Part shown: in pieces, positions 7,715-13,932 of the stretch
How the letters are laid out: each line of letters starts with the position of its first letter
Position numbering within the stretch: position 1 is the stretch's first letter
Source: an uncultured Rhodoferax sp.
GTDB lineage: Bacteria > Pseudomonadota > Gammaproteobacteria > Burkholderiales > Burkholderiaceae_C
Assembly: GCF_946221635.1 (NCBI RefSeq)
Contig: NZ_CAMIHB010000057.1
Span: forward strand, 1 to 14,290
Direction of reading: 5' to 3'
DNA length: 14,290 nucleotides
Made by a program: the position numbers and the translations under genes
The notes under the pieces: generated by a model
What the model saw: only the letters and a program-made list of their open reading frames with translations
Databases searched by the model: none
What the model was told of the DNA's origin: nothing

Positions 7715-8446
7715 TCATCGAGTTGTGGGCGCTCTGCCCAGCCTACCAAGTTCCATGGCGAACTGTTGGAGGTTTCGCATCTCCAAGGCGTTCTTAACAC
7801 TAATGAAACGTGTCCCGTCTTCTCGCAAAAAGGCCATTCGGAGCATTTGAGGTGGGTCCGAGCTCAAGACATGGAACACCCAGAGAAAACCGCCAAAGGT
7901 CAGGTTGTACGCCTTAATGCCGTAACTGCGCACCGGTCGTGGCTCCGTGATGACCTGCAAAGTCTCTGGTAACTCACCGACCTTCAGTCCGAACATTAGT
8001 GCACCGTAACGATCTGGGTGGCCTGGGTTCGAAGCATCGAGCTGACGCCTCAGTACCTCCGCGTGTGGCCCGAGTTGGCATTTCTTGAAAAACGGCAAAT
8101 TCGACACTCCGGCTCGCCAAAGAATCGACAACTCAAAAAGTTTCAGCTTGGAATAGTCCAACCTTCCAATATGGAGAATTGTGCCTTCGCGCTGAACTTC
8201 CAGAGGTGTAACCGGCTGTACAAAAACCGATCTGGCGTACCCCTCCCAGACACTGATCTTCTGCTCGCAGTCATCGCACAGCAGGTATTCACGCATGCCC
8301 TTCTGTTTGAGTTCGTTCCGGCCATCGGGTACGACCGAGAGAATCTCCAACCGGCGCTTTTTGTCATACAGAGGCCTGTAAATCCACTCTGGATAGATGT
8401 GGCTGTTCCTGAGAGTCTTTTCCTTCAGGCACAGTGCACAAACCAT
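7715..8446 (-). CDS. HNH/treble-clef-like zinc-motif protein, unknown function
   Basis: This is 243 residues from the ATG at 8446, which has AGGGA about 10 nt upstream. A TTG at 8482 is in frame but overlaps the upstream gene. The N-terminal part has C3-x2-C6 (VCALCLKEK), SHIYPEWIY (H16, P19) and LLCDDCEQKIS (C57-x2-C60), with KGMREYLL just before the second pair. Two CxxC knuckles around a His-x-x-Pro resemble HNH endonuclease zinc folds of the type annotated as HNH endonuclease. The remaining ~180 residues are not recognisable to me. Nuclease activity is inference; a purely structural zinc finger is possible. It is the last gene of the element's operon, ending about 190 bp before dusA. Confidence 0.8.
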   Translation of the reverse strand: MVCALCLKEKTLRNSHIYPEWIYRPLYDKKRRLEILSVVPDGRNELKQKGMREYLLCDDCEQKISVWEGYARSVFVQPVTPLEVQREGTILHIGRLDYSKLKLFELSILWRAGVSNLPFFKKCQLGPHAEVLRRQLDASNPGHPDRYGALMFGLKVGELPETLQVITEPRPVRSYGIKAYNLTFGGFLWVFHVLSSDPPQMLRMAFLREDGTRFISVKNALEMRNLQQFAMELGRLGRAPTTR

Positions 8447-8451
8447 TTCAG

Positions 8452-8739
8452 TCAAGTCCCTAGTGCAGTTCCAAAACAGCAATCAAGACTGCGCAGGCCT
8501 GAATGAAATTGTTTTGCTGGCCTTTTGCCATCAGCCCACTTCACCCTGCTGAATAGATTATTGCGAAGCCGGTAGACCACTGGTAACAATCCGCCCGGCA
8601 TTTCCTCAGGGGGTAACGGCGATGCACTTAAGGTATCGCGTACAAGCCTCTGATTCTGTGCGTTGTAATGCTTGACACGTAGACCATCATATTCCGGAGT
8701 AAAGGCTCCGTCGCGCCAATACCTATTCTGAATGTGCAA
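8452..8739 (-). pseudogene. Short HEPN-like gene, frameshifted (and perhaps truncated at the N-terminus)
   Basis: The listed frame (TTG start 8739, stop 8452) reads RYWRDGAFTPEYDGLRVKHYN, then PGGLLPVVYRLRNNLFSRVKW, and then turns into non-family sequence. R-N-N-L-F before V-K-W resembles the RNxxxH region of HEPN-type proteins, which usually read RNNLFHG-VKW. After the run of four A (minus strand; 8523-8526) the next frame gives GQQNNFIQACAVLIAVLELH and a stop at 8460, the kind of helical C-terminus such proteins have. One extra base in the A-run therefore explains the break. The 5' end is also unclear: ATG 8755 overlaps the DUF2806 stop (TGATG) but gives only MRFKALAHSE before a stop. It is 5-13 nt upstream of the HNH-like gene. 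Confidence 0.6.
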
Positions 8740-8754
8740 GTGCTTTGAATCGCA

Positions 8755-9735
8755 TCACAAATCTCTGTCAAAAACCTGTGCTACGACACCCTCGCTTTGC
8801 TTGACTTCCGTGCTGCGCTTGGCACTGATTACCCGGGTGCGCCAAAATGCTCCCAAGGCACGAAGATATTCCTCGTTTGGCGTATCCGTCATCAATCTTT
8901 GAAGCTCTTTTCCAGCGCTGGTGAAGACTAGAACGGGAAATTGAACTTGGCCATTGGGAGGAATTTCCACTTGAATAGTGACTCCATTGTTTGACATGAA
9001 CGTGAATGATGGCGAATCATGCCTGTCAGAAAAATGTGACTTTAGTGTTCTTATTAAAGTGTCCCCACTAGACAGCAAGCCGGAATCACGCAAGTGCATC
9101 AAATTTCCGTAAGAAACTCCAAATGTCATCAACGCGGAGTTCAAGTCTGGTCCCGGAACGGCAATCGACCCATCAGACATTGCAAGTGAACATGCGGTTC
9201 TAAAAATTTCCGCCTCGTGTGCACTCAATTCACGAAGCACACTCAAAGTGCGAAGGCTAAACGAACCGGGCATACCAACTTCGCCAGCAAGGATCTTGCC
9301 CCACAAAAGCTGCATATCTGCATCGCAAATATTTTCTGCTTCTTGGAAGAATTTGCGCCGCCACGTCTCATCGATAGGGTCTTGAGATACTTCTTTGGGC
9401 AGTACAGCGTAAGCCTGCTCGACTACAGCTTCAAGGTTTTGCTGACCTTCAAGCTCACGCAGAAGTAGGCGCTGTCTTGCGCGCTCAGCAAGCTCAGGCT
9501 CCGTTGCGGACAGTTCTTGAATTCGCGACATAGCAGCGCTACGCCGGATATCGCTTTTGACGACTTCAGCCTTCGCCTCTGCCTGTGCAATCGCTTCTAT
9601 TGCATAGGCCTTGGCATCAGCTTCATGGCGAATTGCCCGAGGCCTCCAGAGAACTCCCAAACCCTTTGAGGCCACGTCCATGAATTTGGTGAGAGGTTCA
9701 CCTAGGCCCGTCAGATCCTTAATCTCAAACGACAT
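8755..9735 (-). CDS. DUF2806 domain-containing protein, unknown function
   Basis: This is 326 residues from the ATG at 9735, which is preceded by TTAGGGGGGGG as ribosome binding site. An in-frame reading up to 9840 adds Cys-rich non-family residues and is not used. The N-terminus KDLTGLGEPLTKFMDVASKGLGVLWRP (6-32) is followed by an Ala/Glu/Arg-rich helical stretch (36-105, probable coiled coil). The conserved core is WRRKFFQEAENICDADMQLLWGKILAGE (125-152), PGSFSLRTLSVLRELSAHEAEIF (156-178), then a mixed C-terminal domain. I recognise this as DUF2806, known mostly from accessory regions, with no established activity. It is the first gene of the element's operon. The downstream HEPN-like frame begins directly at its stop. 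Confidence 0.85.
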   Translation of the reverse strand: MSFEIKDLTGLGEPLTKFMDVASKGLGVLWRPRAIRHEADAKAYAIEAIAQAEAKAEVVKSDIRRSAAMSRIQELSATEPELAERARQRLLLRELEGQQNLEAVVEQAYAVLPKEVSQDPIDETWRRKFFQEAENICDADMQLLWGKILAGEVGMPGSFSLRTLSVLRELSAHEAEIFRTACSLAMSDGSIAVPGPDLNSALMTFGVSYGNLMHLRDSGLLSSGDTLIRTLKSHFSDRHDSPSFTFMSNNGVTIQVEIPPNGQVQFPVLVFTSAGKELQRLMTDTPNEEYLRALGAFWRTRVISAKRSTEVKQSEGVVAQVFDRDL

Positions 9736-9762
9736 TTGCCCCCCCCTAACTGCCTTTTCGGG

Positions 9763-9771
9763 ACTATAACA
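9763..9771 (-). promoter_or_regulatory. Candidate extended -10 promoter of the element operon
   Basis: On the minus strand TGTTATAGT fits the extended -10 pattern TGnTATAAT with one mismatch. It lies about 28 bp before the DUF2806 ATG, leaving a leader of about 20 nt with the G-rich ribosome binding site. No good -35 is visible at 17 bp, which is common for extended -10 promoters. Confidence 0.4.
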
Positions 9772-9824
9772 AGTCGCTCGGCAGCTCTGGACCTTCTGGA
9801 CGCCATCAAAAACGCTATGCCGAG

Positions 9825-9848
9825 TGCAACAAAAGTGCAACTTGCAAC
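9825..9848. repeat. Three direct copies of TGCAAC near the right end of the element
   Basis: TGCAAC occurs at 9825-9830, 9836-9841 and 9843-9848, starting about 57 bp inside the right core. The same hexamer forms the inverted pair at 7619-7644 near the left end. Clustering at both ends suggests arm-type recombinase sites. No protein binding can be shown from sequence alone. Confidence 0.42.
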
Positions 9849-9873
9849 ATTAGAAGCCAGCTAAGTGATTGAA

Positions 9874-9984
9874 CTAACTGACTTTTCCCCCTAAGTCGGT
9901 AGTTTCCATCATGGGCGCAACGGACAGGCGCCAAGGGCTGAATTCGGGGGTGGAAGCGCCAGACGGTGGCAAGGCAGAAGACAT
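9874..9984 (-). pseudogene. dusA: Displaced native 5' fragment of dusA
   Basis: From ATG 9984 the frame reads MSSALPPSGASTPEF, then SPWRLSVAPMMETTDLGGKVS and a stop at 9874. Residues 17-26 (PWRLSVAPMM) match residues 6-15 of the intact DusA (PWRISVAPMM). The homology ends right after the 11-bp core, where the element begins. This is the original start of dusA, cut off by the insertion. In the ancestral arrangement dusA would have followed the LysR gene by about 55 bp. Confidence 0.85.
9905..9915. repeat. Right attachment-site core (direct repeat with 7475-7485)
   Basis: TCCATCATGGG is identical to the left core and lies in the displaced dusA fragment. Imperfect similarity extends to about 9940 on the native side. 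Left of the core (element side) it is weaker, with GTC-GT matches only. Confidence 0.75.
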
Positions 9985-10039
9985 GGGCGGGATTATCCCA
10001 GCCCGAGGCCAACCGGGCACCGCCCAGGGGCTTGCGGGG

Positions 10040-10978
10040 TCAGGCCGGCGTACCCGCCAAGTCGTCGCCCTCCTCCATCAGCCCCAGGTGCACCGCACGC
10101 ATGTCTTCCACAAAGGCGCGGGTGATGTCGTCCTGGTATGCGCGCTTCTTGCTGGCCATATGGAAGGTGACGTTGTAGTGCAGCGTTGCGCGGTTGAGGG
10201 CGCACAGCAGGCCGGCCTCCACATAGGGCGCGGCGTAATGCTCGGGCAGGTAGCCCAGGTGCTGGCCGGAGAGGATCAGCACCGTCACCGCCTCCATGTT
10301 GTCCGCCACGGCCGTCACCCGCCGAGTCGGGACCGAGAGCCGGGCCTCTGGCAGCGGGTAGCTGCGCCAGGCCCAGTCGGCATCGACCAACTCCTCCAGC
10401 CGGACCTGGCCGGCGCGCGGCGCCAGGCTGTGTGAAGGACTGCAATAAGCGATCTGCCGCTCCACGAACAGGGGCGTGTAGTCCAGCGTGGGCACGCGGT
10501 GCCAGAAGTAGCCCACGGCCACCTGGATCTGCCCGCCCACCAGCAGTTGCTCCAGCTCACCGGGCGCGCGCACCAGCACCGACAGGCGCACCGCCTCATC
10601 GCGTTCGCGGAAGCGGGCAATCGCCTGGCCCATGCGCAGGTTCTGGTTCATGGGCGCCTGACCGATCAGGCCCACGTTGAGCGTGCCCACGAGCTGCCGA
10701 TCCATATTGCGCGCCTCGGCACTGAAGTCGTTGAGGGCATAGACCAGGCGGCGGGCCAGCTGCACAAAGCGCTCGCCCTTGGCCGTGAGCCGGAACCCAC
10801 CGCGCCCCCGCTGGCACAGGCTGAAACCCAGACGGGTTTCCAGCGTGGCGAGCTGGCTGCTCAGGGTGGACTGGCCCACATTGAGGGTGGTCTGGGCCGC
10901 CGAGAGGCCACCCGCATCCACGATGGCCAGAAAGACGCGGATCAGGCGCAGGTCCAGGTCGGAAACATTGGTGAGCAT
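10040..10978 (-). CDS. LysR-family transcriptional regulator, divergent from the guanidinobutyrase-like gene
   Basis: This is 312 residues, standard LysR length. The N-terminal winged HTH spans about residues 8-68, with DLRLIRVFLAIVDAGGLSAAQTTLNVGQSTLSSQLATLE and then RLGFSLCQRGRGGFRLTAKGE. The substrate-binding domain follows from about 95, starting LVGTLNVGLIG, with the usual two-lobed pattern through GQHLGYLPEHYAAPYVEAGLL. It faces the ureohydrolase gene across 172 bp. In Pseudomonas aeruginosa a LysR-type activator (GbuR) sits beside gbuA, so a GbuR-like role in activating guanidinobutyrate use is a fair inference. Orthology was not tested. The stop lies 55 bp before the displaced dusA start. 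Confidence 0.92.
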   Translation of the reverse strand: MLTNVSDLDLRLIRVFLAIVDAGGLSAAQTTLNVGQSTLSSQLATLETRLGFSLCQRGRGGFRLTAKGERFVQLARRLVYALNDFSAEARNMDRQLVGTLNVGLIGQAPMNQNLRMGQAIARFRERDEAVRLSVLVRAPGELEQLLVGGQIQVAVGYFWHRVPTLDYTPLFVERQIAYCSPSHSLAPRAGQVRLEELVDADWAWRSYPLPEARLSVPTRRVTAVADNMEAVTVLILSGQHLGYLPEHYAAPYVEAGLLCALNRATLHYNVTFHMASKKRAYQDDITRAFVEDMRAVHLGLMEEGDDLAGTPA

Positions 10979-11020
10979 GCGGCGTGCCTTGCGAAGGGGT
11001 TCAGGGTTTCCCCCATTTTT

Positions 11021-11040
11021 ACATCGATTTTCATCAATGT
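11021..11040. promoter_or_regulatory. Candidate LysR operator between the LysR and ureohydrolase genes
   Basis: ACATCGATTTTCATCAATGT has 8-bp arms (ACATCGAT and ATCAATGT) with one mismatch and a 4-bp centre. T11024 and A11036 give the T-N11-A spacing typical of LysR boxes. It lies 43 bp from the LysR start codon and 110 bp from the ureohydrolase start, where an autoregulator/activator site would be expected. Confidence 0.5.
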
Positions 11041-11150
11041 TTAAAGAAGCAAGTTGGCATGGATGGAAGTGGAAAGCGTTCGTAGCATCCAGCCACCTCC
11101 TCTCATGAGGCTATTTTTCTCTGCCAATCCGCACGCACTGATACTTCGAC

Positions 11151-12104
11151 ATGCAACAAAGTGAAATCTACCAACCCTTGGGGGGCAACGCGATGCCCCG
11201 GTTTGCCGGCATCGCCACCATGATGCGCTTGCCCCTGGTGACAGACCCGGCCCTGCTGGATGTGGGCTTTGTGGGCGTGCCGCTGGACACCGGCACCTCC
11301 AACCGCTCGGGCACGCGCTTCGGCCCGCGCCAGATCCGCAGTGAATCGGTGCTGCTGCGCCCCTACAACATGGCGACCCGCGCCGCACCCTTTGACACGC
11401 TGCGCGTGGCCGACCTGGGTGACATCGCCACCAACCCCTACAACCTGCTGGACTCGGTGGCCCGTATCGAAGCGGGCTTTGCCCCCGTCGTGGCGGCTGG
11501 CTGCAAGCCCATCACCCTGGGCGGCGACCACACCATCACCCTGCCCATCCTGCGTGCGCTGCACAAGCGCCATGGCCCAGTGGGCCTGATCCATATCGAC
11601 GCCCATGCCGATGTGAACGACGAGATGTTTGGCGAAAAGATCGCCCATGGCACCACCTTCCGCCGCGCCGTGGAAGAAGGGCTGATCGATCCGCACCGCA
11701 CGGTGCAGATCGGCCTGCGCGGCACCGGCTACACCGCGGAAGACTTTGACTGGTGCCGCCAGCAGGGCTTTCGGGTGGTACAGGTCGAGGAATGCTGGGG
11801 CCGTTCGCTTACGCCCCTGATGGCCGAAGTGCGCGAGCGCCTGGGCGCCGGCCCGGTCTACTTTTCGCTGGACATTGACGGCATCGACCCCGCCTACGCC
11901 CCCGGCACCGGCACACCCGAGATCGCCGGCCTCACCGTGCCGCAAACGCTGGAAATCATCCGTGGCGCCTGGGGCCTGGACCTGGTTGGTGCCGACGTGG
12001 TCGAAGTCTCCCCCCCGTACGACCCGCAGGGCACCACGGCCCTGCTGGGCGCCAACCTGGCCTACGAACTGCTGTGCGTGATGCCCGGCGTGGTACGCCG
12101 CTGA
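11151..12104 (+). CDS. gbuA: Ureohydrolase: guanidinobutyrase-like (agmatinase family)
   Basis: This is a 317-residue arginase/agmatinase-family Mn enzyme. It should split a guanidino compound into urea and an amine or amino acid. Metal ligands are visible: H127 in LGGDHTITLP, D150, H152 and D154 in HIDAHADVND, and D241 and D243 in SLDIDGIDPAYAPGTGTPE. From memory, many stretches match Pseudomonas GbuA (4-guanidinobutyrase, giving GABA and urea). These include QPLGGNxMPRF near the start, FGEKIAHGTTFRRAVEE, QIGLR-GYTAEDF and LLCVMPGVVRR at the end. Automatic annotation may call it agmatinase (speB). The conserved N-terminus supports the ATG at 11151 although no clear ribosome binding site is seen. 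The divergent LysR gene is the likely activator. Confidence 0.93.
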   Translation: MQQSEIYQPLGGNAMPRFAGIATMMRLPLVTDPALLDVGFVGVPLDTGTSNRSGTRFGPRQIRSESVLLRPYNMATRAAPFDTLRVADLGDIATNPYNLLDSVARIEAGFAPVVAAGCKPITLGGDHTITLPILRALHKRHGPVGLIHIDAHADVNDEMFGEKIAHGTTFRRAVEEGLIDPHRTVQIGLRGTGYTAEDFDWCRQQGFRVVQVEECWGRSLTPLMAEVRERLGAGPVYFSLDIDGIDPAYAPGTGTPEIAGLTVPQTLEIIRGAWGLDLVGADVVEVSPPYDPQGTTALLGANLAYELLCVMPGVVRR

Positions 12105-12117
12105 GACCCGAGGCGAT

Positions 12118-13188
12118 TCAGAGCAGCGTGTGCACCCGGTTGCGCCCGGCCTGCTTGGCCTGGTAGAGCGCCTGGTCGGCACGACTGACCAGCTCTGCGG
12201 GCGTGGACTGGGCGGTGGACATGGCAATGCCCACGCTGACAGTCACGGGTCGGTGCAGGCCCTTGAGCGCCTGCACCGCCAGGCGGATGCGCTCGGCCAC
12301 GGCGCGCGCGTCCGCCACATGGGTGTCGGGCAGGATGACCGAAAACTCCTCGCCACCGTAGCGGGTGACGTGGTCGTAGGTACGGGCCTCGGACTGGATG
12401 GCTCCGGCCACCGCGCGCAGCGCCTGGTCTCCGGCCTGGTGACCATACTGGTCGTTATAGGCCTTGAAATGATCCACATCCACCATCAGCAAACCCACGC
12501 TGGACCGCGTGCGCAGAACCCGCGCATGCTCGGTGGCCAACATGCGGTCAAAGGCACGGCGGTTCTTCAGGCCAGTCAGGGCGTCCGTCAGTGTCTGTTC
12601 CGATAGTTCTTCGTTGAGCACCTTGAGTTGGGTTTGCATGGCCTCCAACTCACGCTGGCGCAGGCGCTGGGCGTCGGTCAACAGTTGCAGCTCCGCATTG
12701 GCCCGGCGCAATGCCAGCAATTGCACCACCTGGCGCGACAGCGCCTTGAGCGCCTCGGCCTGTGCGTCCGTCAGCTTTCGCGGCACGCGATCGATCACAC
12801 AGACCGTGCCCAGGGCGGCACCCGAAGGCATGAGCAGCGGCACACCCGCGTAGAAGCGCAAGCCCAAGTCGCCCGTTACCAGAGGGTTGTTGACAAAACG
12901 CTCGTCCTGAAGTGCATTGGGCACCTCCATCAGGGCCTCAGGCTCCATGATGGCGTGAGCGCAGAAAGCGTGGCCACGGGGAGTTTCCATTTCATTGATG
13001 CCCTGGCGCGCCTTGAACCATTGGCGGTCTTCGTCCACCAGGGAAATCAGCGCAATGGGGGTGCCACAAATGAAGGCCGCCAGCTTGACGACGTCGTCGT
13101 AGGCCTGCTCGGCGGCGGTGTCCAGCACACCCAGACTACGGAGCTCCTCCAGTCGCAGGGCTTCGGTGATGCGGGCGTTCGAGTCCAT
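12118..13188 (-). CDS. GAF-GGDEF diguanylate cyclase
   Basis: This 356-residue cytoplasmic protein should make cyclic di-GMP from GTP. A GAF sensor domain spans about residues 25-160, including PIALISLVDEDRQWFKA, HAFCAHAI, LRFYAGVPL and GTVCVIDRVP, the form common in GAF domains fused to GGDEF. A short coiled linker follows (165-198), then the GGDEF domain (about 199-356). Its active site is intact: TDALTGLKNRRAF (201-213), metal residues in VDVDHFKAYND (D237, D239), and RYGGEEF with GGEEF at 278-282. An inhibitory RxxD I-site is present five residues before it (R269-D272). There is no EAL domain, signal peptide or membrane segment. AGGAG lies 10 nt before the ATG at 13188. It is convergent with gbuA, 13 bp apart. 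Confidence 0.95.
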   Translation of the reverse strand: MDSNARITEALRLEELRSLGVLDTAAEQAYDDVVKLAAFICGTPIALISLVDEDRQWFKARQGINEMETPRGHAFCAHAIMEPEALMEVPNALQDERFVNNPLVTGDLGLRFYAGVPLLMPSGAALGTVCVIDRVPRKLTDAQAEALKALSRQVVQLLALRRANAELQLLTDAQRLRQRELEAMQTQLKVLNEELSEQTLTDALTGLKNRRAFDRMLATEHARVLRTRSSVGLLMVDVDHFKAYNDQYGHQAGDQALRAVAGAIQSEARTYDHVTRYGGEEFSVILPDTHVADARAVAERIRLAVQALKGLHRPVTVSVGIAMSTAQSTPAELVSRADQALYQAKQAGRNRVHTLL

Positions 13189-13232
13189 GGCGGGCGCACT
13201 CCTGCAAAACGTGGGACAAGGGACATAAGCTG

Positions 13233-13257
13233 TGGTGCATCACGGTGTGATGCACCA
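13233..13257 (-). other. Perfect 11-bp-stem hairpin spanning the stop codon of the TauE/SafE-like gene
   Basis: TGGTGCATCAC (13233-13243) and GTGATGCACCA (13247-13257) are perfect inverted repeats around a 3-nt loop. On the minus strand the stem encodes the last codons and the TGA of the membrane-protein gene. No T-run follows, so it is not a classic rho-independent terminator. It may protect the mRNA 3' end, aid rho-dependent termination, or bind a protein as DNA. Confidence 0.6.
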
Positions 13258-13923
13258 TGGGGCCTGATTGTGCACCAGCCCCATCCACAATGCCCAGCCG
13301 GAACTAGCCGCCAGCGCCGCACCCGCCAGCCGAATTCCCCACTGCCCGCCCCCAGTCTGGCTGCCCCGCAGGCGCAACCAGAGCCAGGGGCCCGCAAGCA
13401 TGGTGACCGAGGTACCCAAGGCAAACAGTGCCATGACGCCGGCCCCGCTCACTACATCCCCCGCCATGGCTGCCACCAGTAGCGCCGAGTACAGCAGGCC
13501 ACAGGGCAACAAGGCCCAGGCGACGCCCAGCAGCAGCGGCGCACCGCGCCCCCAACGCTGCCCCAGGCTGCGGGTGCGGCCCCATACGGCGCGGGCACCC
13601 GCCTGCAGCCACAGGGGTTGCCGCGCCTGCCAGACCAACACCAGCCCCAGGAACAGTGCGGCCACGTGCACCATGGACCACACCGGTCGCAAGGCCGCGC
13701 TCTGCACCGTGAGCCAGCCCAGGCCCTGCATCGAGGCGGCAGCCAGCCCCCCCAGCAGGGCATAGCCCAGCACGCGCCCCAACTGGAACAGGGCCATGAC
13801 CGCCCCGCGGCGATCTCCCGCCGCCTGGCCGATACCGGCGCAGGCAGCGCCACACATGGCCACGCAGTGGGGCCCGCCAACCACCCCCATCATGAGGGCC
13901 GTGAGCGCCAGGGAGGATTGCAT
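13240..13923 (-). CDS. TauE/SafE-family (UreH-like) integral membrane protein
   Basis: This 227-residue protein has about six hydrophobic segments. It begins with the family motif GGPHCVAMCGAACAG (residues 16-30) and later has the paired motif WALLPCGLLYSALLVAA (about 135-151). This is the sulfite exporter TauE/SafE / UreH_2 type with conserved Cys, His and Met residues. Members near hemN, cbb3-oxidase and fnr genes in beta-proteobacteria are thought to act in metal or oxidase maturation; that role is inferred here from the hemN neighbour. The ATG at 13923 follows the hemN stop by 9 bp, so both are likely co-transcribed. No strong Shine-Dalgarno is visible. Confidence 0.9.
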   Translation of the reverse strand: MQSSLALTALMMGVVGGPHCVAMCGAACAGIGQAAGDRRGAVMALFQLGRVLGYALLGGLAAASMQGLGWLTVQSAALRPVWSMVHVAALFLGLVLVWQARQPLWLQAGARAVWGRTRSLGQRWGRGAPLLLGVAWALLPCGLLYSALLVAAMAGDVVSGAGVMALFALGTSVTMLAGPWLWLRLRGSQTGGGQWGIRLAGAALAASSGWALWMGLVHNQAPWCITP

Positions 13924-13932
13924 CAGACGATG

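Larger units (their letters stand above)
7486..9904. mobile_element. ~2.4-kb genomic island inserted at the 5' end of dusA, without an integrase
   Basis: Two homologous copies of the dusA 5' end bound a segment that is clearly more A/T-rich than its neighbours. It carries genes unrelated to them (DUF2806, HEPN-like, HNH-like). The left copy is joined to functional dusA. The right copy (9874-9984) is a dead fragment whose frame is lost just past the 11-bp core. This is the known architecture of integration into dusA. The inner ends carry TGCAAC repeats. No integrase, excisionase or transposase frame is present on either strand. The exact crossover within the core cannot be set. Confidence 0.78.

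Noticed and set aside
7597..7800. 67-residue minus-strand frame at the left end of the element
   Set aside because: It overlaps the end of the HNH-like gene and the inverted repeat and shows no domain or ribosome binding site.
9217..9468. 83-residue plus-strand frame inside the DUF2806 gene
   Set aside because: It is antisense to the conserved DUF2806 core; no independent evidence supports it.
11103..12227. 374-residue minus-strand open frame
   Set aside because: It is the shadow of gbuA in high-GC DNA; composition and lack of motifs argue against coding.
12628..13482. 284-residue plus-strand open frame
   Set aside because: It runs antisense across both the GGDEF gene and the TauE/SafE-like gene and has no recognisable domain.
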